Of a DNA stretch of 64,000 nt, positions 26,631-37,471 are shown piece after piece. Location of the stretch: positions 434,001-498,000 of the forward strand of contig CABJBA010000002.1 of NCBI GenBank assembly GCA_902363735.1, written 5' to 3'. This DNA is from Clostridiaceae bacterium (lineage in GTDB: Bacteria > Bacillota > Clostridia > Lachnospirales > Lachnospiraceae). The notes under the pieces were generated by a model that ran no database searches, was not told the origin of the DNA, and saw only the letters and a program-made list of their open reading frames with translations. The position numbers and the translations under genes were made by a program. The first letter of the stretch is position 1, and each line of letters starts with the position of its first letter.

Positions 26631-28466
26631 ATGAATAAAAATCAGATACTAAAACAATATTTTGGCTACGACAGTTTCCGAGAAGGACAGGAAACCTTGA
26701 TTGACAGTATTTTGTCCGGCCGGGATGCATTTGGAATTATGCCCACCGGGTCGGGAAAATCCTTATGTTTTCAAATACCGGCATTGATGATGGAAGGGAT
26801 TACATTGGTCATATCCCCCCTCATTGCCCTGATGAAAGATCAGGTGTCTTCCTTAAACCAGGCAGGGATATTTGCGGCTTTTTTAAACAGTTCTTTGACG
26901 GCGGGCCAGTATCGCAAGGCTCTGTCGTATGCAAAAGAAGGAAAATACCCCATTATTTATGTGGCTCCGGAGCGCCTGGTGACGGAAGAATTCCTGGATT
27001 TTGTCCGCAATACAAGAATTGCCATGGTGGCAGTGGATGAAGCACACTGCGTATCTCAATGGGGCCAGGATTTTCGTCCAAGCTATTTAAAAATCGTGGA
27101 ATTTATTAATCAGCTTCCAGTGCGCCCGGTGGTAAGTGCATTTACAGCTACGGCCACCAAAGATGTCCGGGAGGATATCATTGATATTTTAATGCTCCGG
27201 GAACCGGAGGTAGTGACCACGGGTTATGACCGGCCGAATCTTTATCTGGGAGTGCAGTCCCCAAAGGATAAGTATGCTGCGGTGAAAAATTTCATTGACA
27301 CTCATCCAAACCGGTCGGGAATCATTTACTGCCAGACCAGAAAGCTGGTGGAAGAGGTCTGCAACCGGCTTGGCAGAGAGGGCATTTCAGTAACCCGGTA
27401 TCATGCAGGATTAAGTGATAAAGAGCGGCATCAGAACCAGGATGATTTTATTTTTGACCGCTATCAGGTCATGGTTGCCACCAATGCCTTTGGCATGGGA
27501 ATTGATAAGTCCAATGTAAGGTTTGTCCTTCATTATAACATGCCTAAAAGCATTGAAGAGATGTACCAGGAAATCGGGCGAACCAGCCGTGATCAGGAAC
27601 CGGGAGAATGCATCCTTTTTTACAGCGGGCAGGATGTGGTGATGAATCAGTTTTTTATTGACAATAACCAGGACAATCAGGAGATGGATGCCCTTACCAG
27701 GAAGATTGTGACGGAGCGTGACCGGGAAAGGCTGAAGAAGATGACTTATTACTGTTTTACCAATGAATGCCTGCGGGATTATATTCTGCGGTATTTTGGA
27801 GAGTATGGGTCTAATTACTGCGGGAATTGTGTAAACTGTCTGACCCAGTTTGAAACGGTTGATGTGACGGAAATTGCCAGGGCTTTGATTGGATGTGCAT
27901 CTTCCAGCAGGCAAAGGTATGGGGTAAATGTGATCATTGATACCGTCCATGGAGCAAATACCGCAAAAATCCGGCAATATCAGATGGACAGCAACCCTTA
28001 CTATGCTGTGCTGGCCAAGACACCTTCTTATAAATTACGTCAGGTGGTAAATCATTTGATGCTGAAGGAATACTTAACAGTGACCAATGACGAATATGCC
28101 ATTGTAAAACTGACAGCTGAATCTGAGAAATTTATGGAAAACAATGAGCCGGTTATGATGAAAATGGCAAAGGAGCAGGAGACTGTCTTAAGGGAAAAGG
28201 CTGGTAAAAAGGCGAAAAAGACAAAGGCCGCAGGCGTGGAACTGACGGAACAGGATGAAGCATTATTTGAAAAGCTGAGAAGGCTGAGGGCGGAAATTGC
28301 CAAAGAGGAAAAGGTTCCTCCTTATATTGTGTTTTCTGACAAGACCCTGGTGCATATGTGTGCCATGAAGCCGGAGACAAAGGCAGAGATGCTGTCAGTG
28401 TCTGGAGTTGGAGAGTTTAAGTATGAAAAGTATGGTGAGCGTTTTTTGCAGAGTATGAATCAGTGA
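26631..28466 (+). CDS. recQ: ATP-dependent DNA helicase RecQ
   Basis: 611 residues. 3'-5' helicase in recombination and fork repair. Walker A in MPTGSGKSLCFQIPA near residue 42, DEAHC in VDEAHCVSQWGQDFRPSY near 136, motif VI QEIGRTSRDQEPG, RQC zinc site with four Cys near residues 374-403 (CFTNEC ... CGNCVNC), winged helix, and a C-terminal HRDC domain (about 525-605). The usual motif VI residue Gly-Arg-x-Gly-Arg is GRTSRD here, a mild variation. The 215 nt before it hold two weak hairpins (26463-26488 and 26555-26576) and no gene. Confidence 0.94.
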   Translation: MNKNQILKQYFGYDSFREGQETLIDSILSGRDAFGIMPTGSGKSLCFQIPALMMEGITLVISPLIALMKDQVSSLNQAGIFAAFLNSSLTAGQYRKALSYAKEGKYPIIYVAPERLVTEEFLDFVRNTRIAMVAVDEAHCVSQWGQDFRPSYLKIVEFINQLPVRPVVSAFTATATKDVREDIIDILMLREPEVVTTGYDRPNLYLGVQSPKDKYAAVKNFIDTHPNRSGIIYCQTRKLVEEVCNRLGREGISVTRYHAGLSDKERHQNQDDFIFDRYQVMVATNAFGMGIDKSNVRFVLHYNMPKSIEEMYQEIGRTSRDQEPGECILFYSGQDVVMNQFFIDNNQDNQEMDALTRKIVTERDRERLKKMTYYCFTNECLRDYILRYFGEYGSNYCGNCVNCLTQFETVDVTEIARALIGCASSSRQRYGVNVIIDTVHGANTAKIRQYQMDSNPYYAVLAKTPSYKLRQVVNHLMLKEYLTVTNDEYAIVKLTAESEKFMENNEPVMMKMAKEQETVLREKAGKKAKKTKAAGVELTEQDEALFEKLRRLRAEIAKEEKVPPYIVFSDKTLVHMCAMKPETKAEMLSVSGVGEFKYEKYGERFLQSMNQ

Positions 28467-28589
28467 CTTTCAGATATAAAACCTTAACATTTACTATAAA
28501 AGATTCCATTCTGGATATAATATCAGTTGTGAGAGGCTGATTTTGACAGCATCTGACAATTAATCTGACTGGAAGGAATTGATATTATT

Positions 28590-29693
28590 ATGAAAAAATC
28601 AATGGTTTTTTTACCTGTTGTTATTGCAGTGGCATTGAGTCTGACAGGATGTGGTCCGGATTCTGCCGGAAAGAAGAAGCCGGAAACCACACTTGCAGAA
28701 AGCAGTGATGCAGCAGCCCAGGCAGCGGCAGAGTCTGCACAAGCGGGTTCCAGGGAGCCGGAACTGGTTTTTAAATACGGAGAGGTAAATCCGGAAGAGA
28801 ATATCATTGCCAGAGTCGGGCTAAAATTTGCCGAATATGTGGATGAACTGTCTGACGGCCGCATTAAGATTGAAGTATATCCCAATGATGCCCTGGGCGA
28901 TGAAAAATATTCCCTTAATGTACTGCAAAAAGGAGGGGGAGAAGTTGATATGTACAGAGGAAATACCAGCCAGTTGACCGGATATGGGTTTAAAAATCTC
29001 AACTTGTTCGGCCTTCCTTATGTTTTTGAAAGCCGTGAGGGGATGTGGAAGGTTCTGGAAGATGAAACGCTGGGAAGGAAGTTTTTATCAGAAGGCAGTG
29101 AGGTTGGAGCGGGGATGGTAGGACTGTTCTATACCGATGAAGGCCCCCGCAATCTATTTACTTCAAGGAAAATCAAAGGTATGAAGGATATTAGAAATAA
29201 AAAAATCCGCGTTCAGGAATCGGTCCTGGTGATGGATGTTATATCTGCTTTGGGAGCACAGCCCGTTCCCATGCCCTATAGTGAGGTTTATGGGTCCCTG
29301 GAGACCGGTGCTGTAGATGGTGCGGAAAACCCCTTGCCTGCATATATTTCCAGCAGGTTTTACGAGGTGGCACCTTACTATATGATGAGTGAACATATTT
29401 TCAGCCCTGGAATTGTTATGATGGCGGAAGAAAAGTGGAATGCCTTAAGTGAAGAAGATCAGAATATTTTACTGGAGGCCGGTAAGCTGGCTTCCCAATG
29501 GAATAAAGAGCACATTGAAGCAGAGGAAGAAGCCCTGCACCGGCAGTTGAATGAATTAGGGGTTGTTGTTATTGAGGTATCCCCGGAGGAAAAGGAAAGA
29601 GCGGTAAAGGAGGAAGAGATCGTCAGAACCAGCTTCACTCCAGGGCTTGAAGATGTTTTGAGAAAAATTATTGATGTTCAAAATGTTCAGTAA
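28590..29693 (+). CDS. TRAP-type (DctP) substrate-binding lipoprotein, orphan
   Basis: 367 residues. Lipoprotein signal with lipobox LTGC (Cys 21) and a low-complexity Ala/Ser/Glu linker, then the DctP fold: YVDELSDGRIKIEVYPNDAL, RGNTSQLTGYGF and the family landmark YGSLETGAVDGAENPLPAY near residues 233-251. Binds an organic acid or similar ligand outside the cell. No DctQ/DctM membrane subunits are encoded within 9 kb on either side; neighbours are recQ and sbcD. It may serve a remote transporter or a sensor. Confidence 0.88.
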   Translation: MKKSMVFLPVVIAVALSLTGCGPDSAGKKKPETTLAESSDAAAQAAAESAQAGSREPELVFKYGEVNPEENIIARVGLKFAEYVDELSDGRIKIEVYPNDALGDEKYSLNVLQKGGGEVDMYRGNTSQLTGYGFKNLNLFGLPYVFESREGMWKVLEDETLGRKFLSEGSEVGAGMVGLFYTDEGPRNLFTSRKIKGMKDIRNKKIRVQESVLVMDVISALGAQPVPMPYSEVYGSLETGAVDGAENPLPAYISSRFYEVAPYYMMSEHIFSPGIVMMAEEKWNALSEEDQNILLEAGKLASQWNKEHIEAEEEALHRQLNELGVVVIEVSPEEKERAVKEEEIVRTSFTPGLEDVLRKIIDVQNVQ

Positions 29694-29825
29694 TAAACCT
29701 GCATTGTCTTGACGTGCCAGGTGAGTTTTGCCTGTTCACAGGGCCTGTATTATGGTATGATTGAAGTACTTTATAATATAGTCCCATAAGGTGAATTTGC
29801 CCTGGGGGTAAGGAGTGAGCAGTGC

Positions 29826-30995
29826 ATGAAAATATTTCATTTATCCGATTTACACATTGGAAAGCAATTAAACGGTTACAGCTTAAGAGAGAATCAGGAG
29901 GCAGTTCTTTGTCAGATACTTAATTATGCATCTGAAGAACATCCGGATGCAATTTTGATCTGCGGCGATATTTATGATAAAACGGTGCCTTCCGGGGAGG
30001 CCTATACCATATTCAGCAATTTTCTCATATCCATTTCCCAAATTAAGCCCCGGATTCCGGTTCTGATTATTGCAGGAAATCACGATTCTCCGGAACGGCT
30101 TTCCTATGCAGGTCCTTTTTTGGAGAAGCATTCCATCCATGTATCAGCATTTCTGCCGGGCAGCTCTGAGGAATATTTAAAAAAGGTGGTGCTGGAGGAT
30201 GAGTACGGACCGGTAAATTTTTATTTACTTCCTTTCTTAAAGCCCGGATATATAAGGCCTCTTTTTGAAGATAACCAGCCTGCCGGGTATGAAAGCGCTG
30301 TGAAAGCTGTTTTAGAACGGGAGCAGATTGATTTTAAACAGCGTAATATCCTGTTATCCCACCAGTTTTACGGTTCAGGTGGCAAGGACCCGGAAACCTG
30401 TGAGTCGGAGCAGGCTGTTATTATGGCGGGAGGACTGGACCGGGTAGATATATCGGTTTTGCCTGACTTTGATTACGTTGCTCTGGGCCATATTCACGGA
30501 AGTCAAAAGGTAGGCGGCCGCCGGATCCGGTACTGCGGAACGCCGTATAAGTATTCGGTCAGCGAGGAATTTCATAAAAAATCTGTTACAGTGGTAAAGA
30601 TTGGGGAAAAGGGAGAGGAGCCGGAACTGGAATTTCTCCCTTTAAAAGGATTTCAGGATGTGAGAAGGGAACGGGGAAGTCTGGCAGAGCTGCTGGAGCG
30701 GGCAGAGGATAAAAACCGCCACGATTTTGTCAGTATCACCCTTACGGATGAAGAGGAACCTTACCGGGTAAGGGAACGGCTGGAGGAAGTGTACAGTCAT
30801 ATTCTGGAAATACGGGTGGACAATCAGAGGACAAGACAAAAACTGCTGGAGCGGGCAGAAGAGGTTCCGGTCTTAAAGCCGCTGGAGGCATTCCGTCAGT
30901 TTTATAAGGCGGTAAAGGGCAAAGATATGACGGTGGAAGAGGAAGAAGCTATGGAACGGATCGTACAGGAAGCAAAGGAGGACGAAGGCATATGA
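29826..30995 (+). CDS. sbcD: Exonuclease subunit SbcD
   Basis: 389 residues. Mre11-type nuclease: metallophosphoesterase motifs HLSDLHIGKQ (residue 4 on), ICGDIYDKTVPSG, IAGNHDSPERL and ALGHIHGSQ. It acts with SbcC on hairpins and DNA ends. Its last bases overlap the sbcC start (ATGA), so synthesis is coupled. Confidence 0.96.
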   Translation: MKIFHLSDLHIGKQLNGYSLRENQEAVLCQILNYASEEHPDAILICGDIYDKTVPSGEAYTIFSNFLISISQIKPRIPVLIIAGNHDSPERLSYAGPFLEKHSIHVSAFLPGSSEEYLKKVVLEDEYGPVNFYLLPFLKPGYIRPLFEDNQPAGYESAVKAVLEREQIDFKQRNILLSHQFYGSGGKDPETCESEQAVIMAGGLDRVDISVLPDFDYVALGHIHGSQKVGGRRIRYCGTPYKYSVSEEFHKKSVTVVKIGEKGEEPELEFLPLKGFQDVRRERGSLAELLERAEDKNRHDFVSITLTDEEEPYRVRERLEEVYSHILEIRVDNQRTRQKLLERAEEVPVLKPLEAFRQFYKAVKGKDMTVEEEEAMERIVQEAKEDEGI

Positions 30996-33900
30996 AACCG
31001 CTTTATCTTACTATGTCTGCCTTTGGTTCCTATGGTGGAACAGAAACGGTGGACTTCGGGAAAATCGGCCATGGAATATTTTTGATTACAGGAGACACAG
31101 GGGCAGGAAAGACCACAATTTTTGATGCCATATCCTTTGCGTTGTTTGGTGAGTCCAGCGGGCAAAGGAGGGAGGCGTCCATGATGCGCAGCCAATACGG
31201 AGAAGATGAGGAGACGTTTGTTTCCTTGAAATTTTCCCAGAAGGGGCAGGTTTATGAAATTACAAGAAGTCCGTCCTATACCCGGATCAGCAAAAGAAAG
31301 AATAAAAACGGAGAATATTCTGCGGTTCCTGTTTCTGCAAAGGTAAGTCTTCTTCTTCCTGACGGCAGCGAATATCCAGGCAATATCCGGGATATAAACC
31401 AGAAGATACAGGAAATCCTGGGAGTGGACCAGAACCAGTTTTTCCAGATCGCTATGATTGCCCAGGGAGATTATTTAAAGCTGCTTCACGCCTCTTCCAG
31501 AGAACGGAAAGAGATATTTTCCAGAATATTCAACACAGGAATATACAGCAGGATTCAGACAAAGCTGAAGGAGAGGAACAGTCTCATATATGGAAGGCTG
31601 GAGGAAAAAAGGCTTCTGTGTTTCCATGAACTTAAAAATATAGAGCTTTTAGAGGAAAGTTCCTATAAAGAAAGCTGGCAGGATCTTTTGGATTTTAAGG
31701 AAACAAAGACTGAGGAGATTAAGGACCTTTTAACAGAAATTATAAATGAGATAAGAGAGAGAGAAGACCGGGGCCGGGAAGAAAAAGAAACGGCCGGAAC
31801 TCTTCTTTCCCAGGCAGAAAGCCAGCTGAGCCGGGCAGAAGAAATCAACCGTATTTTTGCCGGTCTGGAACAGGCAGCAGCAGGTTTAAAGGTTTTGGAG
31901 GCTCAAAAGGATCAGTGGAAGGAACTGGAAAAGCGGTTAAACATCTCCAAAGAAGCAGACAGGGCAGGAGTGCCGGAACATGCTTATGTTGAGAAAAAGA
32001 AAGAATACCAGTCTTCCCTGGAAAAGCTGGCTAAGCTGGATACAGAGTTGGAACGGTTAAGCCAGGTTCTTTTCAATGCTAAAAAAGAGGCCAAAGAAAG
32101 CAAAGAGCGTTCAGACAGAGAGGAGCCGGAGCTTTCAGCCATTATTGTCAGACTGGAAGAATCCTTGCCTTTGTATCAACAGTGGAGGACTGGCCGGGAG
32201 GTTTATGAGAGAAAAAGGCTGGAGGAAGAAAAAACCGGACTTTATCTGAAAAAGCTGGAGGAAGAGCTGACGGAATTAAAAGGCCGGCTTTCAGCCGCGG
32301 AGGCCAGGCAGGGAATACTGGAAGAGAAGTCCCGCCGTCTGCCGGAAATCAGGCAGAAAAAGACTGAAGCGGAAGAGGGGCAGCAGGCATTGGAGGGGCT
32401 TTCTCTGGCATTGGAGCGTCTGGAAAAGGATATTGTAAAAAAGGAAGAAATCCAGAGGCGGATTGTCAGCGAACAGGAAACGTATCAACGGGCGGAAGCC
32501 GAATATAATGAGCTGTACCGGGAATTTCTGGCCCAGCAGGCAGGAATTATGGCGGAGAATCTGGAGGAAGGGCATCCCTGTCCGGTCTGCGGTTCTGCTC
32601 ATCATCCACATAAGGCAGAATTGACCAAGGCAGCCGTCACTCAGGAAAAAGTGGAGCAGGCAAAGGAAAAGAGGAATCAGTCAGAGGAACAGAGAGCTAA
32701 GGCCGCAGAGATTGGCATTATGTCAGTGGAAAGCTGCCGTCACCAGGAAGAACAAATTAAAAAAGAAGTTCTGAAATGGTTTGGAAACACGCTATCTCCA
32801 GAACAGCTAAAAGCCAAACTTGGGCCGGAACTGGATATATTGAGGAAGCTTTTAAGATTAGCGGAGCAGGAGGAACGGGAAGCCCTGGAGGCAGAATCTA
32901 TATTAAAGAAGATTCTGGAATTCCGCAGTGAGGGCCGTAAAAGGCTGGAAGAACTGGAGCCTGCCAGAGAACGGGCCATGAACCTTTGGCAGGAAAAGAA
33001 GGCTGAGGCCGCCGCTCTTTTGGCAGAAGCAGACCATCTAAAAAAACGTCTGCCTGAAACCGATGAAAAAGCTGCTGTAAAAAAGCTGGAGTCCTGTAAA
33101 AAACGAAGAGAAGAATTGGTGAAAGCAGGGGAACAGTCAGAAGAGCGGTTCCGCTATGCTTTGGAAATGGAAAAGGAAATGAAGGGCCGTATGATCTCCC
33201 AAAAAGAAAACGGGGAAGCAGTCCGGATTGACCTGGAACAAGCATATAAATCCTATGGCCTGGCTTTGTCTGAACTGAATTTTTCTTCAGAGGAAGAATA
33301 TTACAGAGCAAAGCAGACACCGGAAACCAGGAAAAAGTGGGAAGAAGGCATAAGCCGTTACGAAAATGACCTGTTAAAGGCCCGGACTGTGGAAGGACAG
33401 TACCGGAAGCAGACGGCAGGCAGGGAAAAGGTGGAAACCGGTCCGTGGATTCAGCAGGCCGGCGTACTTAGAGAGAAGCAGAAACAGCTTCAAAAAGAAG
33501 AAGCCCGGATCACAGGAGTTCTCAGCAGGGCAGTTCAGGCGGAAGAAAATCTAAAGAGGCTCTGGAAAGAACAGGAACAATTAAATGAAGAATACCGTCT
33601 GTACCACACGTTGTTTCAGACTGCCAATGGGAAGATGACCGGTTCTGCCAGCCTGGATTTTCAGACATATGTCCAGCGCCAGTATTTTAATCAGATGATA
33701 CAGGCAGCAAACAGCAGGCTGAAGGTGATGACTGATGGCAGGTTCCTTCTGCAGTGCAGGGAGCTGGATTCCCTGGGAAAGCAGGGGGAGGTGGGGCTGG
33801 ATCTGGATATTTACAGCATGGATGCCAACAAGATCCGGGATGTGAAGACCCTATCCGGCGGAGAATCTTTTCTGGCAGCATTGTCCATGGCCCTTGGAAT

Positions 33901-34159
33901 GGCAGATATCATCCAGCGTACCGCAGGAAATGTGTCCATAGATGCTCTTTTTATCGATGAAGGTTTTGGCTCTCTTGATGAAGAATCCAGGCTTAAAGCG
34001 GTTCGTATTTTACAGGAACTGGCTGGTGAGCGGAGAATTATTGGAATTATTTCTCATGTGACGGAATTAAAGGAGCAGATTGGAAAAAAACTTCTGGTAA
34101 AGAAAACGGAAAAGGGAAGTAAAATCCAGTGGGATATGGATGTGAGAGAGGAAGGTTGA
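30992..34159 (+). CDS. sbcC: Exonuclease subunit SbcC (Rad50-like ATPase)
   Basis: 1055 residues. N-terminal Walker A GDTGAGKTTIFDAI near residue 33, long coiled coils rich in Glu/Lys/Arg, zinc-hook CPVCGSAHH near residue 530, then the signature LSGGESFLAALSMALGMAD near 953 and Walker B DALFIDEGFGSLDEES. Complete for the family. It pairs with the overlapping sbcD. Confidence 0.96.
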   Translation: MKPLYLTMSAFGSYGGTETVDFGKIGHGIFLITGDTGAGKTTIFDAISFALFGESSGQRREASMMRSQYGEDEETFVSLKFSQKGQVYEITRSPSYTRISKRKNKNGEYSAVPVSAKVSLLLPDGSEYPGNIRDINQKIQEILGVDQNQFFQIAMIAQGDYLKLLHASSRERKEIFSRIFNTGIYSRIQTKLKERNSLIYGRLEEKRLLCFHELKNIELLEESSYKESWQDLLDFKETKTEEIKDLLTEIINEIREREDRGREEKETAGTLLSQAESQLSRAEEINRIFAGLEQAAAGLKVLEAQKDQWKELEKRLNISKEADRAGVPEHAYVEKKKEYQSSLEKLAKLDTELERLSQVLFNAKKEAKESKERSDREEPELSAIIVRLEESLPLYQQWRTGREVYERKRLEEEKTGLYLKKLEEELTELKGRLSAAEARQGILEEKSRRLPEIRQKKTEAEEGQQALEGLSLALERLEKDIVKKEEIQRRIVSEQETYQRAEAEYNELYREFLAQQAGIMAENLEEGHPCPVCGSAHHPHKAELTKAAVTQEKVEQAKEKRNQSEEQRAKAAEIGIMSVESCRHQEEQIKKEVLKWFGNTLSPEQLKAKLGPELDILRKLLRLAEQEEREALEAESILKKILEFRSEGRKRLEELEPARERAMNLWQEKKAEAAALLAEADHLKKRLPETDEKAAVKKLESCKKRREELVKAGEQSEERFRYALEMEKEMKGRMISQKENGEAVRIDLEQAYKSYGLALSELNFSSEEEYYRAKQTPETRKKWEEGISRYENDLLKARTVEGQYRKQTAGREKVETGPWIQQAGVLREKQKQLQKEEARITGVLSRAVQAEENLKRLWKEQEQLNEEYRLYHTLFQTANGKMTGSASLDFQTYVQRQYFNQMIQAANSRLKVMTDGRFLLQCRELDSLGKQGEVGLDLDIYSMDANKIRDVKTLSGGESFLAALSMALGMADIIQRTAGNVSIDALFIDEGFGSLDEESRLKAVRILQELAGERRIIGIISHVTELKEQIGKKLLVKKTEKGSKIQWDMDVREEG

Positions 34160-34205
34160 AAGCCTGTATTACATATCTCCGACCCATAAAATGGAAACAT
34201 ATTTT

Positions 34206-34219
34206 CGAACAAGTGTTTG
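34206..34219 (+). promoter_or_regulatory. LexA (SOS) box upstream of uvrA
   Basis: CGAACAAGTGTTTG matches the Gram-positive LexA/DinR consensus CGAACRNRYGTTYC at 13 of 14 positions and overlaps the uvrA -35 box. Confidence 0.72.
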
Positions 34220-34245
34220 CAATGCGAAAGCAGATGTGGTATAAT
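34217..34245 (+). promoter_or_regulatory. uvrA promoter
   Basis: TTGCAA (34217-34222), 17-bp spacer, TATAAT (34240-34245). Confidence 0.75.
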
Positions 34246-34273
34246 GGGGGAAAACAATCACTGAGTGATAAAG

Positions 34274-34324
34274 ATGCGGGCCTTATCCGGCCCGCATTAG
34301 GAGTTTGTGAGATTCCGGATCTCA
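34274..34324 (+). promoter_or_regulatory. Two hairpins in the uvrA leader
   Basis: ATGCGGGCC-TTATCC-GGCCCGCAT (perfect 9-bp stem, 34274-34297) then GAGAT-TCCGG-ATCTC (34310-34324). No T-tract follows, so they are probably mRNA leader structure rather than a terminator. Confidence 0.5.
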
Positions 34325-34348
34325 GTTTATTACAGGAGTATAAACAGT

Positions 34349-37174
34349 ATGGCAAAACAATATATCAAGATAAGAGGCGCTAATGAGCACAATTTAAAGA
34401 ATATTGACTTAGAGATTCCAAGGAATGAACTTGTGGTTTTAACGGGACTCAGCGGTTCCGGAAAGTCTTCCCTCGCCTTTGATACCATTTACGCCGAAGG
34501 GCAGAGGCGTTATATGGAATCCCTTTCATCCTATGCCCGTCAATTTTTAGGTCAGATGGAAAAGCCGGAAGTAGAAAGCATTGAGGGCTTGTCTCCTGCT
34601 ATCTCCATTGACCAGAAATCTACGAACCGCAATCCCCGGTCTACGGTGGGTACGGTTACGGAAATTTACGATTATATGAGGCTTCTCTATGCCAGAATCG
34701 GCATTCCCCATTGTCCTAAGTGCGGCAGGGAGATCAGGAAGCAGACCATTGACCAGATGGTGGACCAGATTATGGAGCTGACCGAGAGGACTAAGATCCA
34801 GCTTCTGGCTCCCGTGGTACGGGGACGGAAAGGAGAGCATGCCAAGGTTTTGGAGCATGCTCGGAAAAGCGGATATGTGAGAGTCCGTATTGACGGAAAC
34901 CTTTATGAGCTTTCTGAGGAAATCAAGCTGGATAAGAATATCAAGCATAACATTGAAGTAGTGGTAGACCGCCTTGCCATTCGGGAAGGCATTGAAAAGC
35001 GTCTGACTGATTCCATAGAGACGGTCATGGAGCTTGCAAACGGTCTGATGACTGTAGATGTGGTAGATGGACAGCCTATTAACTTCAGCCAGAGTTTTTC
35101 CTGCCCTGACTGCGGAATCAGCGTTGATGAGGTGGAACCCAGAAGCTTTTCTTTCAATAACCCATTTGGTGCGTGTTCTGACTGCTTTGGTCTTGGCTAT
35201 AAGATGGAATTTGACGAAGAACTGATGATTCCCGATAAGAGTCTGAGCATTGATCAGGGAGCCATTGTAGTGCTGGGCTGGCAGTCCTGCACGGATAAGG
35301 GCAGCTATACCCGGGCGGTTTTGGAGGCTCTTGCAAAGGAATATAAATTCCGCCTGGATACTCCCTTTGAGAATTATCCTAAGGAAGTACATGACGTGCT
35401 CATACATGGAACCAATGGAAAGGAACTGAAAGTCCATTACAAGGGCCAGAGGGGAGAAGGAGTCTATGATGTGACTTTTGAAGGGCTTGTTCAGAATGTG
35501 TCCAGGAGATACCGGGAAACTTATTCCGAGTCCTCTAAGGCAGAGTATGAGTCCTTTATGCGGATCACTCCCTGTCCTTCCTGTGGCGGTATGAGACTGA
35601 AAAAGGAATCTCTGGCCGTTACAGTAGGAGATAAAAATATTTATGATGCCACAAACATGTCCATCGTAAAATTCCGGGAATTTATGGATGAGCTGAATCT
35701 GACCAACATGCAGCATGCCATTGGAGACCAGATTTTAAAGGAAATCCGCGCCAGAGTTTCCTTCCTTATTGATGTGGGACTTGACTACTTATCTCTGACC
35801 CGTGCAACCGGAACCTTATCAGGAGGCGAGGCGCAGAGAATCCGTCTGGCTACCCAGATCGGATCAGGTCTGGTGGGCGTGGCTTATATTTTGGATGAGC
35901 CAAGTATCGGCCTTCACCAGAGGGATAATGACAAGCTTTTGAAAACTCTGCTGCATCTCAGGGACTTAGGAAATAGTGTGATCGTGGTTGAGCATGATGA
36001 AGATACCATGATGGCTGCTGACTATATCGTGGATATCGGCCCCGGAGCAGGAGAGTACGGCGGAAATGTGGTGGCCGTGGGAAATGCAAAGCAGATCATG
36101 AAAAATAAAAACTCCATTACAGGTGCCTATTTAAGCGGACGGATTAAGATTCCCGTTCCCAAGGAGAGAAGAGAGCCTACCGGCTATCTGACGGTAAAGG
36201 GAGCCGCTGAAAACAATTTGAAAAATATTGACGTGACATTCCCTCTGGGAATTATGACCTGCGTAACTGGTGTGTCCGGTTCCGGGAAGAGCTCTCTGGT
36301 CAATGAGATTCTATACAAGTCTTTGGCAAAGAAGCTGAACCGGGCCAGGACCATTGCTGGAAAACATAAGAAGATTGAGGGAGTAGAGCAGCTTGACAAG
36401 ATCATTGCCATAGACCAGTCTCCCATTGGAAGAACTCCAAGATCCAATCCGGCAACCTATACGGGCGTATTTGATTTGATCCGGGATTTGTTTGCCTCCA
36501 CCTCTGATTCCAAGGCGAAAGGATATTCCAAGGGCCGATTCAGCTTTAATGTAAAGGGCGGACGGTGTGAAGCCTGCAGCGGCGACGGTATTATTAAGAT
36601 TGAGATGCATTTTCTTCCCGACGTATATGTTCCCTGTGAGGTCTGCGGCGGAAAACGGTATAACCGGGAAACTCTGGATGTAAAATACAAGGGAAAAAGC
36701 ATTTATGATGTTTTAGATATGACGGTTGAAGAAGCCCTGAAGTTTTTTGAAAATGTTCCTACCATTGCAAGGAAAATATCCACTCTCAATGATGTGGGGC
36801 TTTCCTATATCAGGCTGGGACAGCCTTCTACAGAGCTTTCCGGAGGTGAGGCCCAGAGAATCAAGCTGGCTACGGAGCTGAGCAAGAGGGGAACCGGTAA
36901 AACCATTTATATTCTGGACGAGCCTACCACAGGACTTCATTTTGCAGATGTCCATAAGCTGATTGAGATTTTAAAGAGACTGTCTGATGGCGGAAATACG
37001 GTGGTTGTCATTGAACATAACTTAGATGTGATTAAAACGGCTGATTATATTATCGATATCGGCCCGGAAGGCGGAGACAAAGGCGGACGGGTCATTGCCC
37101 AGGGTACACCGGAAGAGGTGGCGAAGGTTTCTGCTTCCTATACAGGATATTATATAAAAAAATATCTGGAGTAA
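34349..37174 (+). CDS. uvrA: UvrABC system protein A (canonical)
   Basis: 941 residues from ATG 34349, with CAGGAG ahead; 14 more residues could be read upstream without support. Damage recognition in nucleotide excision repair. Walker [10 protein letters not shown] near residue 32 and GVSGSGKSS near 640, zinc knuckles CPKC/CPDC (first module), CSDC/CPSC and CEAC/CEVC, signatures [13 protein letters not shown] and [13 protein letters not shown]. It retains the UvrB-binding region that the short paralogue at 9.8 kb lacks. A LexA box at the promoter predicts SOS induction. uvrB is not in the window. Confidence 0.97.
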   Translation: MAKQYIKIRGANEHNLKNIDLEIPRNELVVLTGLSGSGKSSLAFDTIYAEGQRRYMESLSSYARQFLGQMEKPEVESIEGLSPAISIDQKSTNRNPRSTVGTVTEIYDYMRLLYARIGIPHCPKCGREIRKQTIDQMVDQIMELTERTKIQLLAPVVRGRKGEHAKVLEHARKSGYVRVRIDGNLYELSEEIKLDKNIKHNIEVVVDRLAIREGIEKRLTDSIETVMELANGLMTVDVVDGQPINFSQSFSCPDCGISVDEVEPRSFSFNNPFGACSDCFGLGYKMEFDEELMIPDKSLSIDQGAIVVLGWQSCTDKGSYTRAVLEALAKEYKFRLDTPFENYPKEVHDVLIHGTNGKELKVHYKGQRGEGVYDVTFEGLVQNVSRRYRETYSESSKAEYESFMRITPCPSCGGMRLKKESLAVTVGDKNIYDATNMSIVKFREFMDELNLTNMQHAIGDQILKEIRARVSFLIDVGLDYLSLTRATGTLSGGEAQRIRLATQIGSGLVGVAYILDEPSIGLHQRDNDKLLKTLLHLRDLGNSVIVVEHDEDTMMAADYIVDIGPGAGEYGGNVVAVGNAKQIMKNKNSITGAYLSGRIKIPVPKERREPTGYLTVKGAAENNLKNIDVTFPLGIMTCVTGVSGSGKSSLVNEILYKSLAKKLNRARTIAGKHKKIEGVEQLDKIIAIDQSPIGRTPRSNPATYTGVFDLIRDLFASTSDSKAKGYSKGRFSFNVKGGRCEACSGDGIIKIEMHFLPDVYVPCEVCGGKRYNRETLDVKYKGKSIYDVLDMTVEEALKFFENVPTIARKISTLNDVGLSYIRLGQPSTELSGGEAQRIKLATELSKRGTGKTIYILDEPTTGLHFADVHKLIEILKRLSDGGNTVVVIEHNLDVIKTADYIIDIGPEGGDKGGRVIAQGTPEEVAKVSASYTGYYIKKYLE

Positions 37175-37276
37175 TTGGCTGGTATGACTGGTTTGTAAAG
37201 GAACAGAATGAAGAGGAAATGAATACGGAAGAGATATGATTTTACAGATGAAGATACAAATAAATAATTAGAATGA

Positions 37277-37319
37277 AAAGGTATATCAAAGCAGTCAGAT
37301 ACTTTGATATACCTTTTTT
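37277..37319 (+). terminator. uvrA terminator
   Basis: AGGTATATCAAAG-N10-CTTTGATATACCT perfect stem, A-tract before and TTTTTT after. The remainder of 37175-37470 shows no gene and no clear promoter for the following cluster. Confidence 0.92.
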
Positions 37320-37471
37320 GTTGACTGTTTATATACGGTTATATCCAGGTGATTTTATGATGTCAGATTTTTCAGGAGTGATAAATCCTTTTAAAATACT
37401 GTATTCGTCAGATTTTGTCACATGAAACAGATACTGTCAATTTACATTTTGTGTAAGGAGTGTTAGGTTTG

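Noticed and set aside
27411-27977. 188-codon open frame on the minus strand
   Set aside because: Complement of the RecQ coding region with no independent support.
34547-35716. 389-codon open frame on the minus strand
   Set aside because: It lies wholly antisense to uvrA, has no ribosome binding site, and its translation shows no recognisable domain; codon bias of uvrA explains it.
36896-37320. tRNA or small RNA near the uvrA 3' end
   Set aside because: The only strong structure is the terminator at 37277-37319; no cloverleaf could be drawn.
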